A stretch of 64,000 nucleotides of DNA. Source: DSPP01 sp964607165. GTDB lineage: Bacteria > Zixibacteria > MSB-5A5 > DSPP01. This document shows positions 23,421-31,917 of the stretch, piece after piece. Below the pieces are notes generated by a model that was not told the DNA's origin, did not search any database, and saw nothing but the letters and a program-made list of their open reading frames with translations. The stretch lies in assembly GCA_964607165.1 (NCBI GenBank), contig CAZSIT010000010.1:1-64000 (forward strand), read 5' to 3'. Position numbers and translations under genes: made by a program. Position 1 is the stretch's first letter. Each line of letters starts with the position of its first letter.

Positions 23421-25520
23421 TCAAGGGCACGGAAACTCGATGCCCAAAAAAACCTTGTTCAATTCCAGCACCACGTCCGCCGGCGTTAGAACCCCATCGC
23501 AATTGACGTCGGAATAGCAGGAATAACAAACTCCTTCTCCCAGAAAAGCACAGTTCAACAGTAAAACCACGTCGGGGGAGGTTAACATACCATCGCCGTT
23601 CATATCGCCTCTGGCCGCCGGGCAGGCGAAGGGCTGGGAAGTGCGCAGGATGGTGCCGGAGCCACCCACCGCCGTTCCGGTGTTGGCGTCGGTGATGAAA
23701 ACCCCAGTAAGCGGTGCGTTCGTTCCGCTCGACTGCAAAGTCCAGCTTGCGCCGCCGTTGGTAGTGCGAAGGATGGTGCCATAATCTCCCACGGCAATCC
23801 CCGAATTGGCATCGGTAAAAAAGACGCCCTTAAGCGATGCGATTGTTCCGGTCGGCTGCGGCGCCCAGCTTGCGCCGCCATCGGTGGTGCGCAGGATAGT
23901 ACCGGAGTCCCCCACCGCTGTCCCGGTGTTGGCATCTGTGAAGGAGACTCCGAACAGACTGTTTGGCGTTCCGCTTGACTGCGGCGTCCAGCTTGCGCCG
24001 CCATCAGTGGTGCGAAGGATGGTGCCCGAGCCCCCCACCGCTGCCCCAATGTTGGAATCGGTGAAGGAAACGCCGGACAGTCCGTTTGGCGTTCCGCTTG
24101 ACTGCGGCGTCCAGCTCGCGCCTCCATTGGTCGTGCGAAGAATAGTGCCCGCGAGCCCCACTGCCGTTCCGGTGTTGGTGGCGGTAAAAGTCACACCGAT
24201 AAGAGGATCGGTTGTCCCGCTTGACTGCGGTGTCCAACTCGCGCCCCCATTGGTGGTGCGAAGGATGGTGCCGTTCAATCCAACCGCCGCTCCGGTGTTG
24301 ACGTCGCCAAAGGAAACCCCAAGGAGATCATTCGCTGTCCCGCTTGCCTGGCTCGCCCAGGTGAGACCGCCATCGGTCGTGCGCAGAATCTTTCCACCAC
24401 TTCCTACTGCCGTTCCCGTACTGGCGTCGGCGAAGGAGACGTCGGAAAAGCTGTTAGTCGTTCCGCTTGACTGTGCGGTCCACGCCGAGGTTACGCTGTC
24501 AACCGAATACTTGTACACCGTCTCCCCCACAGCGTAAGCGAGCGTATCGTTGAGAAATCGGAATCGATTGATAAGGTACCCGAATCCTGCCAGGTGCCAG
24601 GATGCTCCCGCGTCGGTGGTCTCGTACGTATCGCCCCCATAGCCCCCAATCCATCCTAACGAATCGCTGCCAAATCCAATGCCCTGAACGTCGTACAGGG
24701 TATTGAAAAACAACTGATCGCTCCAGGTATTGCCGCCATCTGTTGTCTTCAAATAATAGGTAGGTCCCGCCGAGAACTTTTCAATGGAAACGTAGCCGGT
24801 TGTTTGGGTGAGAAATTGGATTTTCCAGCAGAGTTCGCCCGAACGATTGCCCGCGTGTCGCGTCGTCCAGGTATTACCGCCATCGGAGGTAAACAGCACG
24901 CGCGTATACCCGGTGTCAACAAAAAAGGTGGATCCGCCCACGACAAATCCTGAATCCGGACTAAAAAAGCGGCAGTCCACCAGCCCCCCGGCATAAGCGG
25001 AGAGGTTCATCGACATCCAGCTAACTCCCCGGTCGGTGGTCTTAATCACCCGCGCGGGGCCGTAATAGGGACCGGAGGCGTACAGAACGGAGTCATTCAC
25101 CACGGAAATTCCACAGATGCCCCGCGGGCGGGGCGAGGGAATATTGGTAACCAGTGACCAGGTTGTACCCCCGTTAGTCGTGTGGTAAAGAACCCTGCTG
25201 GTGTCATTTTGTAAGACGCCCACCCAACCCGTCATAGAATCCGCGAATCCGACGCTGCGCAGATAGACACCGGCAACGAACTGAAGCGCCCAAGAACCGC
25301 CGCCATCGGTGGTTTTCCAAATCTGACCAGAACCATTGACAACCCAGCCGATGGAAGGGTTTACGAAAAATACATCTTCATGTCTGGTATTTACTGGTGC
25401 GCCTGGCAAAGCCCGCCATTTCGAACTCTCCGAAAACACTGAAACGGCCGCCATCAGAATTAACACGGCCGTAAAAAGAGGCGTTTTTGCGATATTCGTC
25501 ATATTAACCCATTTCCCCAT
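23421..25520 (-). CDS. Secreted YCF48-like beta-propeller protein with dockerin-like tail
   Basis: This 699-residue protein has a signal peptide (to about residue 31; an alternative ATG is at 25502) and a long series of YCF48/BNR-type repeats, each with a motif like GTILRTTDGGASW. The last seven propeller units are a regular 41-residue tandem repeat with almost no length variation. The C-terminal 65 residues form a dockerin-like domain with two calcium-type loops, DMNGDGMLTSPD and DVNCDGVLTPAD, extra cysteines and a terminal EFPCP. YCF48-like propellers are common secreted domains in uncultured FCB bacteria; the function here is not known. The tail may anchor or target the protein. Confidence 0.87.
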   Translation of the reverse strand: MGKWVNMTNIAKTPLFTAVLILMAAVSVFSESSKWRALPGAPVNTRHEDVFFVNPSIGWVVNGSGQIWKTTDGGGSWALQFVAGVYLRSVGFADSMTGWVGVLQNDTSRVLYHTTNGGTTWSLVTNIPSPRPRGICGISVVNDSVLYASGPYYGPARVIKTTDRGVSWMSMNLSAYAGGLVDCRFFSPDSGFVVGGSTFFVDTGYTRVLFTSDGGNTWTTRHAGNRSGELCWKIQFLTQTTGYVSIEKFSAGPTYYLKTTDGGNTWSDQLFFNTLYDVQGIGFGSDSLGWIGGYGGDTYETTDAGASWHLAGFGYLINRFRFLNDTLAYAVGETVYKYSVDSVTSAWTAQSSGTTNSFSDVSFADASTGTAVGSGGKILRTTDGGLTWASQASGTANDLLGVSFGDVNTGAAVGLNGTILRTTNGGASWTPQSSGTTDPLIGVTFTATNTGTAVGLAGTILRTTNGGASWTPQSSGTPNGLSGVSFTDSNIGAAVGGSGTILRTTDGGASWTPQSSGTPNSLFGVSFTDANTGTAVGDSGTILRTTDGGASWAPQPTGTIASLKGVFFTDANSGIAVGDYGTILRTTNGGASWTLQSSGTNAPLTGVFITDANTGTAVGGSGTILRTSQPFACPAARGDMNGDGMLTSPDVVLLLNCAFLGEGVCYSCYSDVNCDGVLTPADVVLELNKVFLGIEFPCP
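23641..24501. repeat. Seven tandem 123-bp coding repeats
   Basis: The block containing GTGCG(A/C)AGGAT recurs at 23641, 23764, 23887, 24010, 24133, 24256 and 24379, exactly 123 bp (41 codons) apart without indels. The units are similar at DNA level, which points to recent amplification or gene conversion inside the propeller gene. Confidence 0.85.
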
Positions 25521-25562
25521 AAAAGTATTTCATCCCCATTTTTTTGGATCTAAAAATTTAAG

Positions 25563-26579
25563 CTACAGCCGCAGGCGTGCTCCGTAATGTTCCTGGTAGT
25601 AGTCTTGATATTCCCCCGATTTTACTTTTTCCCACCAGCGCCGGTTGGAAACATACCAGTCAATGGTCAAATCCAAGGCCTCTTCGATTGAGTCTGCCGG
25701 TTTCCACCTCAATTCATTCTGCAGCTTGGTGGCATCCAGAGCATAGCGCCGGTCGTGCCCCGGTCGGTCGGCAACGTAGGTGATTAAAGATTCCGGTTTG
25801 CCTAAATGTTTCAGGATGCGATGGGTAATCTCCAGCGTGGTGTGTTCGTTGCTCCCACCCACGTTGTATATTTCTCCCGGCTTCCCTTTAAAAAGCATAA
25901 GCTCGATGGCCCGGCAGTGATCCGCCACAAAAAGCCAGTCGCGCACGTAAAGTCCGTCTCCGTAAATGGGCAAAGGCTTGTTTTCCAGCACGTTGGTAAC
26001 AAATAAAGGGATCAGTTTTTCCGGAAATTGATACGGGCCGAAATTGTTGGTGCAGCGATCGATGATAACCGGCAAACCAAAACTTTTGAAGTAAGCCAAG
26101 ACTAAAAGATCGGAAGAAGCCTTGGAAGCGGAATAAGGAGAAGTGGGATTAAGGAAAGATTTTTCGGTAAATTTCCCGTTCGACAAACTGCCGTAAACCT
26201 CATCGGTGGAAATGTAAACAAACCGCTCGGCTTTGTAACGCAACGCCAGGTCCAGAAGATTGGCCGTTCCGGTTACATTGGTCTCGACAAAAGTCAACGG
26301 TTCGTACAGACTGCGATCCACGTGCGATTCCGCCGCAAAATGCACGACCCCCCAAATTTTTTCTTCCTTGAAGAGAGGTTCCAAATCCCCCGGCACGGCC
26401 ACGTCTCCGCGCACAAACCGGTAGCTGGGATGATCCTCCACCGCCGAAAGGTTATCCAAATTACCGGCGTAAGTGAGCTTGTCAAAATTTACAACTTCAC
26501 AATCGGATCGGGATTCGAGTATATGGTGGACAAAGTTGGAGCCGATAAACCCCGCTCCTCCGGTCACTAAGATTTTCAT
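25563..26579 (-). CDS. rfbB: dTDP-glucose 4,6-dehydratase
   Basis: RfbB/RmlB converts dTDP-glucose to dTDP-4-keto-6-deoxyglucose for rhamnose and related surface sugars. The NAD-binding TGGAGFIGSNF lies at the N-terminus, FDKLTYAGNLDNL is the family-specific loop, the active site is near YISTDEVYG with the YSASKASSD (YxxxK) motif, and the C-terminus has the RPGHDRRYALD substrate segment. The ATG at 26579 overlaps the TGA of the upstream epimerase gene (ATGA), which fixes the start and gives 338 residues. Only two sugar genes are here; rmlA and rmlD are not in the window. Confidence 0.96.
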   Translation of the reverse strand: MKILVTGGAGFIGSNFVHHILESRSDCEVVNFDKLTYAGNLDNLSAVEDHPSYRFVRGDVAVPGDLEPLFKEEKIWGVVHFAAESHVDRSLYEPLTFVETNVTGTANLLDLALRYKAERFVYISTDEVYGSLSNGKFTEKSFLNPTSPYSASKASSDLLVLAYFKSFGLPVIIDRCTNNFGPYQFPEKLIPLFVTNVLENKPLPIYGDGLYVRDWLFVADHCRAIELMLFKGKPGEIYNVGGSNEHTTLEITHRILKHLGKPESLITYVADRPGHDRRYALDATKLQNELRWKPADSIEEALDLTIDWYVSNRRWWEKVKSGEYQDYYQEHYGARLRL

Positions 26580-27031
26580 CCGTCTTTTCGCTCCCACTTG
26601 TACGGTATGTCGTTGCTATGAGGGTCAATTCGAAATTCATCCGGTTGCTGATAATCGTACAATTCGGTCGGGCAGTTGATGATTAAAGTCTCTTCCGCAG
26701 AGATGCCCTTAAAGCCGTGGTAAACCAGGGGAGGAATTTGCAAAAGTTTGGGATTCTGCTCCCCCAGAAAAAACTCGTTTACCTCCCCTTTGGTGGGAGA
26801 AGCCTCCCGGGCATCGTACAGAACAATTTTGGCCATCCCTCTTACCACCGCAAAGTTGTCGTATTGCTTCTGGTGATAGTGCCAGCCTTTCACCACTCCC
26901 GGATAAACGGCGGTCAGGTAAAGCTGCCCAAATTGGATGAAAAAATCCTCGTCCGAACGGAGAATCTCCATCAAACGGCCTCTTTCATCCGGAATGACCT
27001 TCAGCTCTTTTAAGCGCGCGCCAGATATCAT
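26576..27031 (-). CDS. rfbC: dTDP-4-dehydrorhamnose 3,5-epimerase-like cupin
   Basis: The 151-residue cupin has RmlC features: DERGRLMEILRSDE near the N-terminus, the catalytic-type His in KGWHYHQKQYDNF and the IPPLVYHGFKGIS strand. Tailoring enzymes of the related WxcM group share this fold, so the exact product is uncertain. The ATG at 27031 is preferred to an upstream TTG (27061), because GGGG lies 8 nt upstream. A short hairpin ACCCC-GGTT-GGGGT overlaps this site. It forms an operon with rfbB. Confidence 0.85.
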   Translation of the reverse strand: MISGARLKELKVIPDERGRLMEILRSDEDFFIQFGQLYLTAVYPGVVKGWHYHQKQYDNFAVVRGMAKIVLYDAREASPTKGEVNEFFLGEQNPKLLQIPPLVYHGFKGISAEETLIINCPTELYDYQQPDEFRIDPHSNDIPYKWERKDG

Positions 27032-27059
27032 GTTATTTACCCCAACCGGGGTAAAAACC

Positions 27060-27088
27060 AATATCCTTTTCCCTTTTCAAAAAGTCAA
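27060..27088 (-). promoter_or_regulatory. Candidate sigma-70-type promoter of the rfbC-rfbB operon
   Basis: On the minus strand TTGACT (27088-27083) and GATATT (27065-27060) are 17 nt apart. Transcription would start near 27053, 22 nt before the ATG and at the foot of the leader hairpin. Confidence 0.45.
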
Positions 27089-27125
27089 GTTTAGAGTGGT
27101 TGAGCGGTACGGAAGAAACCGGGTT

Positions 27126-29933
27126 TTAGGAAGCCGGTTTGATTCCGTATCCCTTTAATTTAAGCCGCAGGGTGGACTCCGGGATTTTCAAAAGCTCGGC
27201 GGCTCGCTTCTTCACCCAGCCGGTCTCGGCCATTGCCCGGCAAATATGCCGCTTTTCGCTTTCCGCCAAATGGTCGTAGAGGGAGAATCCGTTGCCGTTG
27301 GGTGGGGGCAGCCCTTTTTCTTCACTACCGAAAAACTTGGAGGATAAAAGCTCGGAGGCAATATAACCGCTCTCGCCCACCACCACCGACAATTTGCGGA
27401 TTTCGTTCTCCAGCTCGCGCACGTTTCCGGGCCAATCGTAAGAGCTTAAAATTTCGAAAGCGGCCGGTTCAAAACCGAGTTTTTTGTCCCCGCCGTATTG
27501 GCCGGCAAAATAATCCAAAAGCAACGGTATATCTTCCTTCCGCTCTCGCAGCGGGGGTAAGCGCAGGGTGAAAGGGGTTAAGCGAAAATACAGATCCTGG
27601 CGGAAAAGGCCTTTCTCGGTCAATTCCTTTAAATCCTTATTCCCTGCGGAAATCAGGCGTACGTTAACCTTGCGCGGGCGGGTCTCCCCTAAGCGGACGA
27701 CTTCCTTTTCTTCTAAAACCCGCAAGAGCTTGGCTTGCATGGAAAGCGGAATTTCCGAAACTTCGTCCAAAAAGAAAGTCCCCTCATCGGCTTCTTCGAA
27801 AAGTCCCGGCTTATCCCGGTCCGCGCCGGTAAAGGCTCCCTTCCGGTGCCCAAAAAGCTCCGACTCCAAAAGCGTTTCCGGCAAAGCGGCGCAATTTACG
27901 GACACAAAGCGGCCATCCCGGCGAACCGATTGGAAATGGATGGTCTTTGCCAAAAGGTCCTTGCCGGTGCCGGTTTCACCCATAAGTAAAACCGATAAAT
28001 CGGAATCTTTTACTCTTGCGGCCGCATCCAAGAGGGAAATAAAAGATTTGGACCGGGTGATGATGTTCGGGAAGGCGCATTTCGCTTCAAGCGTGGCCAA
28101 AAGCCGTTGATTCTCCAAAACCAAATCCTTTTTCCCCTGATGGGAAAGTTCGAGGGCAAAAAGCGGGGCGGACGCCGCCGCTAAATTCAGTTCCTCCTGG
28201 GAAAAAGGCGGCCCGGTTCGGAGCAAACGTAAGACCCCCAGGCGCTCATTTTCCACTTCCAGGGGCAGCAAAAGGACCGCAGGCTCATCTGTGCTCGGGG
28301 AGAGGGTCAAATGCGGAAGTTCCGGTTCGAAATGGATTTCGTCCGCACCGGCCGGGTCCGGTCCGGTGCCGGCCAGAAAAATCCAACTACCCTTGGAGAT
28401 GCCATAAATCTGGCTGTCCTGCAACCGCAGCTTGCCGGCCAGATCGGCTAATTTTTCCTGCAGGGAACCGGCCTTGCCCCAGTTTAAGAAAAGTGAAAAA
28501 TTATTTTCCAGGGAAAAAGCCTTGGCCAATTTCTTTTCGCAAAGCTCGACGGTAAGCCGAGCCAAAAACTCCTGCTGCTCCTTTCTTAATCCTACGTAGC
28601 CCTTGCCCGAGGTTTCCTTCAAAAACTCTAACACCAACTCCAGACGGGGAAGATTGCCCGACCGCATTAGTTTATTCGCGCACCACAAAAAGCTTTCAGA
28701 GAGAATGGGGGAAGTCTTTAAAGTTGATACTAAACTGCCCAATTCCTTTAGATACTGGGCGGCCGGGGCTTCCTCCGCATCGGCCAAAAGACCAATTGCT
28801 AATATTTTAAGCCGGGCTTCCTCCAAAGGCAAAACCCCGGGGGGAATAAACTGGAAAGCTTGTTCCAGGTAATGCTGGGATTGTTCTACCTCTCCAGTTT
28901 CGCTAAAGGCAAGGGCCAGCACCCGCAAGGAAGCCACAACCTCTTCCTTCTCCCCTAGGATGCGGGCCAAATCCAAAGCCGCTTGGGCACGCCCAAGGGC
29001 CGCTCCGGGCCGTCCCTGCGCCAAAAGCAGCTCCGCCCAGCGCCGTTCTACCTGGCTCACCAAGCCGGATTGGGGTGCCAGCCGCTCCCCAATCTGCAAA
29101 CTTGACCGATATTCCTCTTCCGCTCTAACCCAGTCTTTTTTCCAGAAACAAAGTTCCCCGCGATATTCGTGCAGAATGGCTTTTTCACGCTCCAAATTTT
29201 CGGCCGCAATCTTTCTTTCGGCCTCAAGAAATTCTTGTTCGCACTCTTCCCATCTCCCCTGACATAAATAAAGATAGGCCAGCGAAAGCTGATTCCTCGC
29301 CTGACTCGCAAAAGCGTTGGTAACCCGGTTGACCACCAAGGCCAACCGCAGCGATTTTTCCGCCTCTTCCCAGCGCCCGGATATAAAATACACCCGCCCC
29401 AAATTGCCCCAGGCTCGCCCTTCTCCAACGCTGTCCGCCCCCGCCCGGGCCGCCTCCAGGCTTTCTAAAAGGTATTGCTCGGCGCTTTTCAAATCCGAGC
29501 GGATAAAAGATAGACGCGCCAATTCGCTGTAGGTTTTAGACAATCCATTTAGGTCCGAGACTCGGCGATAGTTCGCCAAAGCATCCAAAAGAGACTTTTC
29601 AGCCTGCCAGAGCTCGCCGGTAAGGGCGTGGAGCAAACCCAGAAGATAGAGTGATTCGGCCAAACCAATATGGTCGGTGGAAAGACGATACCCGTTAAAA
29701 GCCTGGCGCGCTTTTACTATAGCTTCCGTGTAAGAATTTTCCTTATACAAAAGCCAGGCCCAAAGAATGGCGGCTTCCGCTTCCTCTTCGGGGGAAAAGG
29801 GCAGGGTGGCACAGGCTTCCTGCTGCAAAAGGATGGTTCGGGCCTCTTTAACCCTTCCCTTTTCTATAAACTGGCGGGTTTCGCCAAAAACCCGCCCGGC
29901 ATCTTGGTGGGGACCAGATGGCTTCATTTTCAT
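27126..29933 (-). CDS. TPR-containing sigma-54-dependent transcription activator
   Basis: The 935-residue protein has an N-terminal array of TPR units (about residues 10-370), a middle region (about 470-610) that looks like a GAF-type sensor, and a sigma-54 AAA+ domain (about 630-865). The AAA+ domain shows Walker A GETGTGKD (652-659), GAFTGA (699-704) and Walker B TFFLDE (718-723). A Fis-type helix-turn-helix (about 900-935, KKRAAELLKIPESTLRLKL) completes it. There is no receiver domain, so activation is likely through ligand or protein contacts of the TPR/GAF part. The ATG overlaps the preceding stop. It is the second sigma-54 activator in the window; targets are unknown. Confidence 0.9.
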   Translation of the reverse strand: MKMKPSGPHQDAGRVFGETRQFIEKGRVKEARTILLQQEACATLPFSPEEEAEAAILWAWLLYKENSYTEAIVKARQAFNGYRLSTDHIGLAESLYLLGLLHALTGELWQAEKSLLDALANYRRVSDLNGLSKTYSELARLSFIRSDLKSAEQYLLESLEAARAGADSVGEGRAWGNLGRVYFISGRWEEAEKSLRLALVVNRVTNAFASQARNQLSLAYLYLCQGRWEECEQEFLEAERKIAAENLEREKAILHEYRGELCFWKKDWVRAEEEYRSSLQIGERLAPQSGLVSQVERRWAELLLAQGRPGAALGRAQAALDLARILGEKEEVVASLRVLALAFSETGEVEQSQHYLEQAFQFIPPGVLPLEEARLKILAIGLLADAEEAPAAQYLKELGSLVSTLKTSPILSESFLWCANKLMRSGNLPRLELVLEFLKETSGKGYVGLRKEQQEFLARLTVELCEKKLAKAFSLENNFSLFLNWGKAGSLQEKLADLAGKLRLQDSQIYGISKGSWIFLAGTGPDPAGADEIHFEPELPHLTLSPSTDEPAVLLLPLEVENERLGVLRLLRTGPPFSQEELNLAAASAPLFALELSHQGKKDLVLENQRLLATLEAKCAFPNIITRSKSFISLLDAAARVKDSDLSVLLMGETGTGKDLLAKTIHFQSVRRDGRFVSVNCAALPETLLESELFGHRKGAFTGADRDKPGLFEEADEGTFFLDEVSEIPLSMQAKLLRVLEEKEVVRLGETRPRKVNVRLISAGNKDLKELTEKGLFRQDLYFRLTPFTLRLPPLRERKEDIPLLLDYFAGQYGGDKKLGFEPAAFEILSSYDWPGNVRELENEIRKLSVVVGESGYIASELLSSKFFGSEEKGLPPPNGNGFSLYDHLAESEKRHICRAMAETGWVKKRAAELLKIPESTLRLKLKGYGIKPAS

Positions 29934-30253
29934 TCCAAAGATATGAGCCCAGATCTATAACCCGACTTGTTGCTGAAAGACGGTGGGTTTTCGAACACCT
30001 TCCGTTTGAATTGATAAATAATTGGTTCCACCTGCTCTTCATCAAACCAGACGGCCACGATTACATATTCATCGGTAACTTGCAAAATTTCATACCTATA
30101 GGCTCTTTTCAGAAGATCCCAAGGATGCTCGTCGCAAGCGATGGCGGCGCCTGAACGCGGGGTGCCGGAGTAGCCTTTTTCCGGGACTAAGGCCAGAATC
30201 AGGCCGCAGAACAATACGACACCTGCAACAAAAATCTTTTTTGACATTTTCAT
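29930..30253 (-). CDS. Small exported protein, unknown function, coupled to the TPR activator
   Basis: The 107-residue product has a signal peptide (about 1-29, KKIFVAGVVLFCGLILALV). The mature part contains ACDEHPWDLLKRAYRYEIL and a short beta-rich stretch (YVIVAVWFDEEQVEPIIYQF). No family is recognised. A strong site, GAGGGAGGAG, precedes the ATG. The stop overlaps the start of the sigma-54 activator (ATGA), so the two are co-translated; a periplasmic partner that senses a signal for the activator is one possibility, but purely inferred. Confidence 0.72.
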   Translation of the reverse strand: MKMSKKIFVAGVVLFCGLILALVPEKGYSGTPRSGAAIACDEHPWDLLKRAYRYEILQVTDEYVIVAVWFDEEQVEPIIYQFKRKVFENPPSFSNKSGYRSGLISLE

Positions 30254-30346
30254 ATCTCCTCCCTCTGCCTAAAACAGAGTTTTTCGAGCAGACACCAAAC
30301 CACCCGGCCCGGCGGCGACTTCTTTGTGGGTACCGGCCCGTATTAT

Positions 30347-30376
30347 ATACTACGCAACTTATGCGATATTTGTCAA
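30347..30376 (-). promoter_or_regulatory. Sigma-70-type promoter of the small protein-activator operon
   Basis: On the minus strand a perfect TTGACA (30376-30371) is followed after 18 nt by TAGTAT (30352-30347). The predicted start is near 30340, leaving a leader of about 85 nt with the strong ribosome site. Confidence 0.65.
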
Positions 30377-30541
30377 CGTTTTTTTGCCCCCAACCCAAAA
30401 ATTTTTCTGAAACGAGACCCCCTTGTGAAAAATTTCCCAATCTTACAAAACCAAAACGTTTTCTTGCAACTTATTTTTACGAGTGGCGTAAATTTAACTG
30501 CTTGTATATAATAAGGATATGAATACGCTGGAGGAAGAAAA

Positions 30542-31678
30542 GTGAAGCAGAGGTGGTCTGCCGTCGGCCTATTATTCATCGTATCTGCTTTTCCGCTCGC
30601 AGCCAATGCAACCCGGCTTATCACAACAGACCACTTCACCGTGCCAAGGGATACGGTCATAAACGACGATTTGGTCATCGGCGCCAAAGAAGCCGATGTC
30701 GCCGGTACGGTCTCCGGCGACTTGATTTTTGGCGGTAACGGTCTTTCCCAGATCGGGCCGGTGGAAGGCAGCGTTTGGGCCGGCGGAAAAACCATTCAAC
30801 TGAAAGGTCCCATATCCGGTTCCGCGCGCATTTTTTCCTCCGAGTTAACCTTGGAAAATTCTGTGGCGCGTAACCTGATGGCTTTCTGTGGAGACGTGCG
30901 CATGTCCGCGGAAGCCGAAATAGGGCAGGATGCCCATCTGTTCTGCGGCAATATTATGCTCAACGGGAAAATCACAGGCGCGCTTTACGCAAGGTGCGGA
31001 GAGATTATCATCTCCGGGAAAGTGGGCAAAGGCGCCAATATTAAAGCCGATAAAATAACGCTCACACCTACCGCCGTTATTGAAGGCGACTTCATCTACA
31101 TCAGTAAAAAAGAAGCAAAAATCAGCACGGGCGCGCAAATCCTGGGTAAAACCGTTCACAATCTCCCCGGGAAAAAAGAATCCAAGACGTCTGCCTGGGA
31201 TGTTTTCTGGTGGATAATCTGGAGGATCAGCGAACTCGTAACCGGATTCCTTCTGATTGCCCTTTTTGCCAAACAGATGAACGCATTCAAAGAAACCGCC
31301 ACCCGCTCGTTCTTAAAAACGATAGGGGTCGGTCTTTTGGCCTTTATCGTCATTCCAATAATTGCCCTGCTTTTCGTGGTTACCATTGTCGGCCTTCCCC
31401 TAACCCTGGTTTTGACCGCCTTCTACGTCGTGGCGCTCTTCCTTTCCTGCAACTTTACCGGCCTGCCTTTCGGTGAAGGAATTGTGCGCCTTTTCAAAAA
31501 AGAAGGGCCGATTTCCCCTTATTTGGCGATGACCGTTGGGGTTGTTCTTATTCAACTGTTGGAAGCTGTCCCCTACTTCGGCACCTTAGTCTTATTGGTT
31601 GCCGCCTGGGTGGGGCTGGGGTCAGTTTTGTTAGAAGGCTGCCGGCTCACCGAAAAACTCCCGGCCCAAACGGCATAA
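30542..31678 (+). CDS. Bactofilin-like polymer-forming domain with C-terminal membrane region
   Basis: The 378-residue protein starts with a GTG, supported by GGAGGAAG upstream, and has a signal peptide (1-24). Residues about 40-190 are a right-handed beta-helix of bactofilin type, with regular short repeats such as VAGTVSGDLIFGG, GPISGSARIF and GKITGALYARCGEI. The C-terminal part (about 215-370) holds four or five membrane helices with glycine-rich turns (TIGVGLLAFIVIPIIALLF). Bactofilins are usually cytoplasmic; the signal peptide suggests the helix is extracytoplasmic here. A TATAAT box at 30507-30512 may belong to its promoter, but no good -35 is seen. Confidence 0.8.
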   Translation: MKQRWSAVGLLFIVSAFPLAANATRLITTDHFTVPRDTVINDDLVIGAKEADVAGTVSGDLIFGGNGLSQIGPVEGSVWAGGKTIQLKGPISGSARIFSSELTLENSVARNLMAFCGDVRMSAEAEIGQDAHLFCGNIMLNGKITGALYARCGEIIISGKVGKGANIKADKITLTPTAVIEGDFIYISKKEAKISTGAQILGKTVHNLPGKKESKTSAWDVFWWIIWRISELVTGFLLIALFAKQMNAFKETATRSFLKTIGVGLLAFIVIPIIALLFVVTIVGLPLTLVLTAFYVVALFLSCNFTGLPFGEGIVRLFKKEGPISPYLAMTVGVVLIQLLEAVPYFGTLVLLVAAWVGLGSVLLEGCRLTEKLPAQTA

Positions 31679-31751
31679 CTGCCGAGTAGAGGAGAGGGAA
31701 AGGGGCAAACCGAAAGCGCAACCCTGCGTTTTCCCCAAATTTCATATCGTA

Positions 31752-31850
31752 GTGCAGGTTGGTTTTTGCCCGCCCCGAGCGACTTGTCCCGCTTGCGTCG
31801 AGCGCAGCGTAAACGAGCGCAGTCGAGGGAAGTCGAAGGGTAACCTGCAC
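31752..31850. repeat. MITE-like element: dispersed repeat within terminal inverted repeats
   Basis: GTGCAGGTT (31752-31760) and AACCTGCAC (31842-31850) are exact inverted repeats that enclose a copy of the long GCGAGCGCAGCGTAAACGAG-type repeat (31776-31838). The rest of the gap 31679-31917 between two convergent genes holds no coding sequence and no clear terminator. Confidence 0.55.
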
Positions 31851-31917
31851 GTAAGAAATACAAACACCATACCCTCCGGTTTCCTCACTAGACAAACCTA
31901 AGCCGGGTCCTGGGAGT

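Noticed and set aside
23421..23620. Evidence for a cellulosome
   Set aside because: Dockerin-like tails are present, but there is no cohesin, scaffoldin or glycoside hydrolase in the window.
23806..24537. Plus-strand frame of 243 codons inside the propeller gene
   Set aside because: It is the mirror of the 123-bp tandem repeat, so its regular peptide pattern is not independent evidence.
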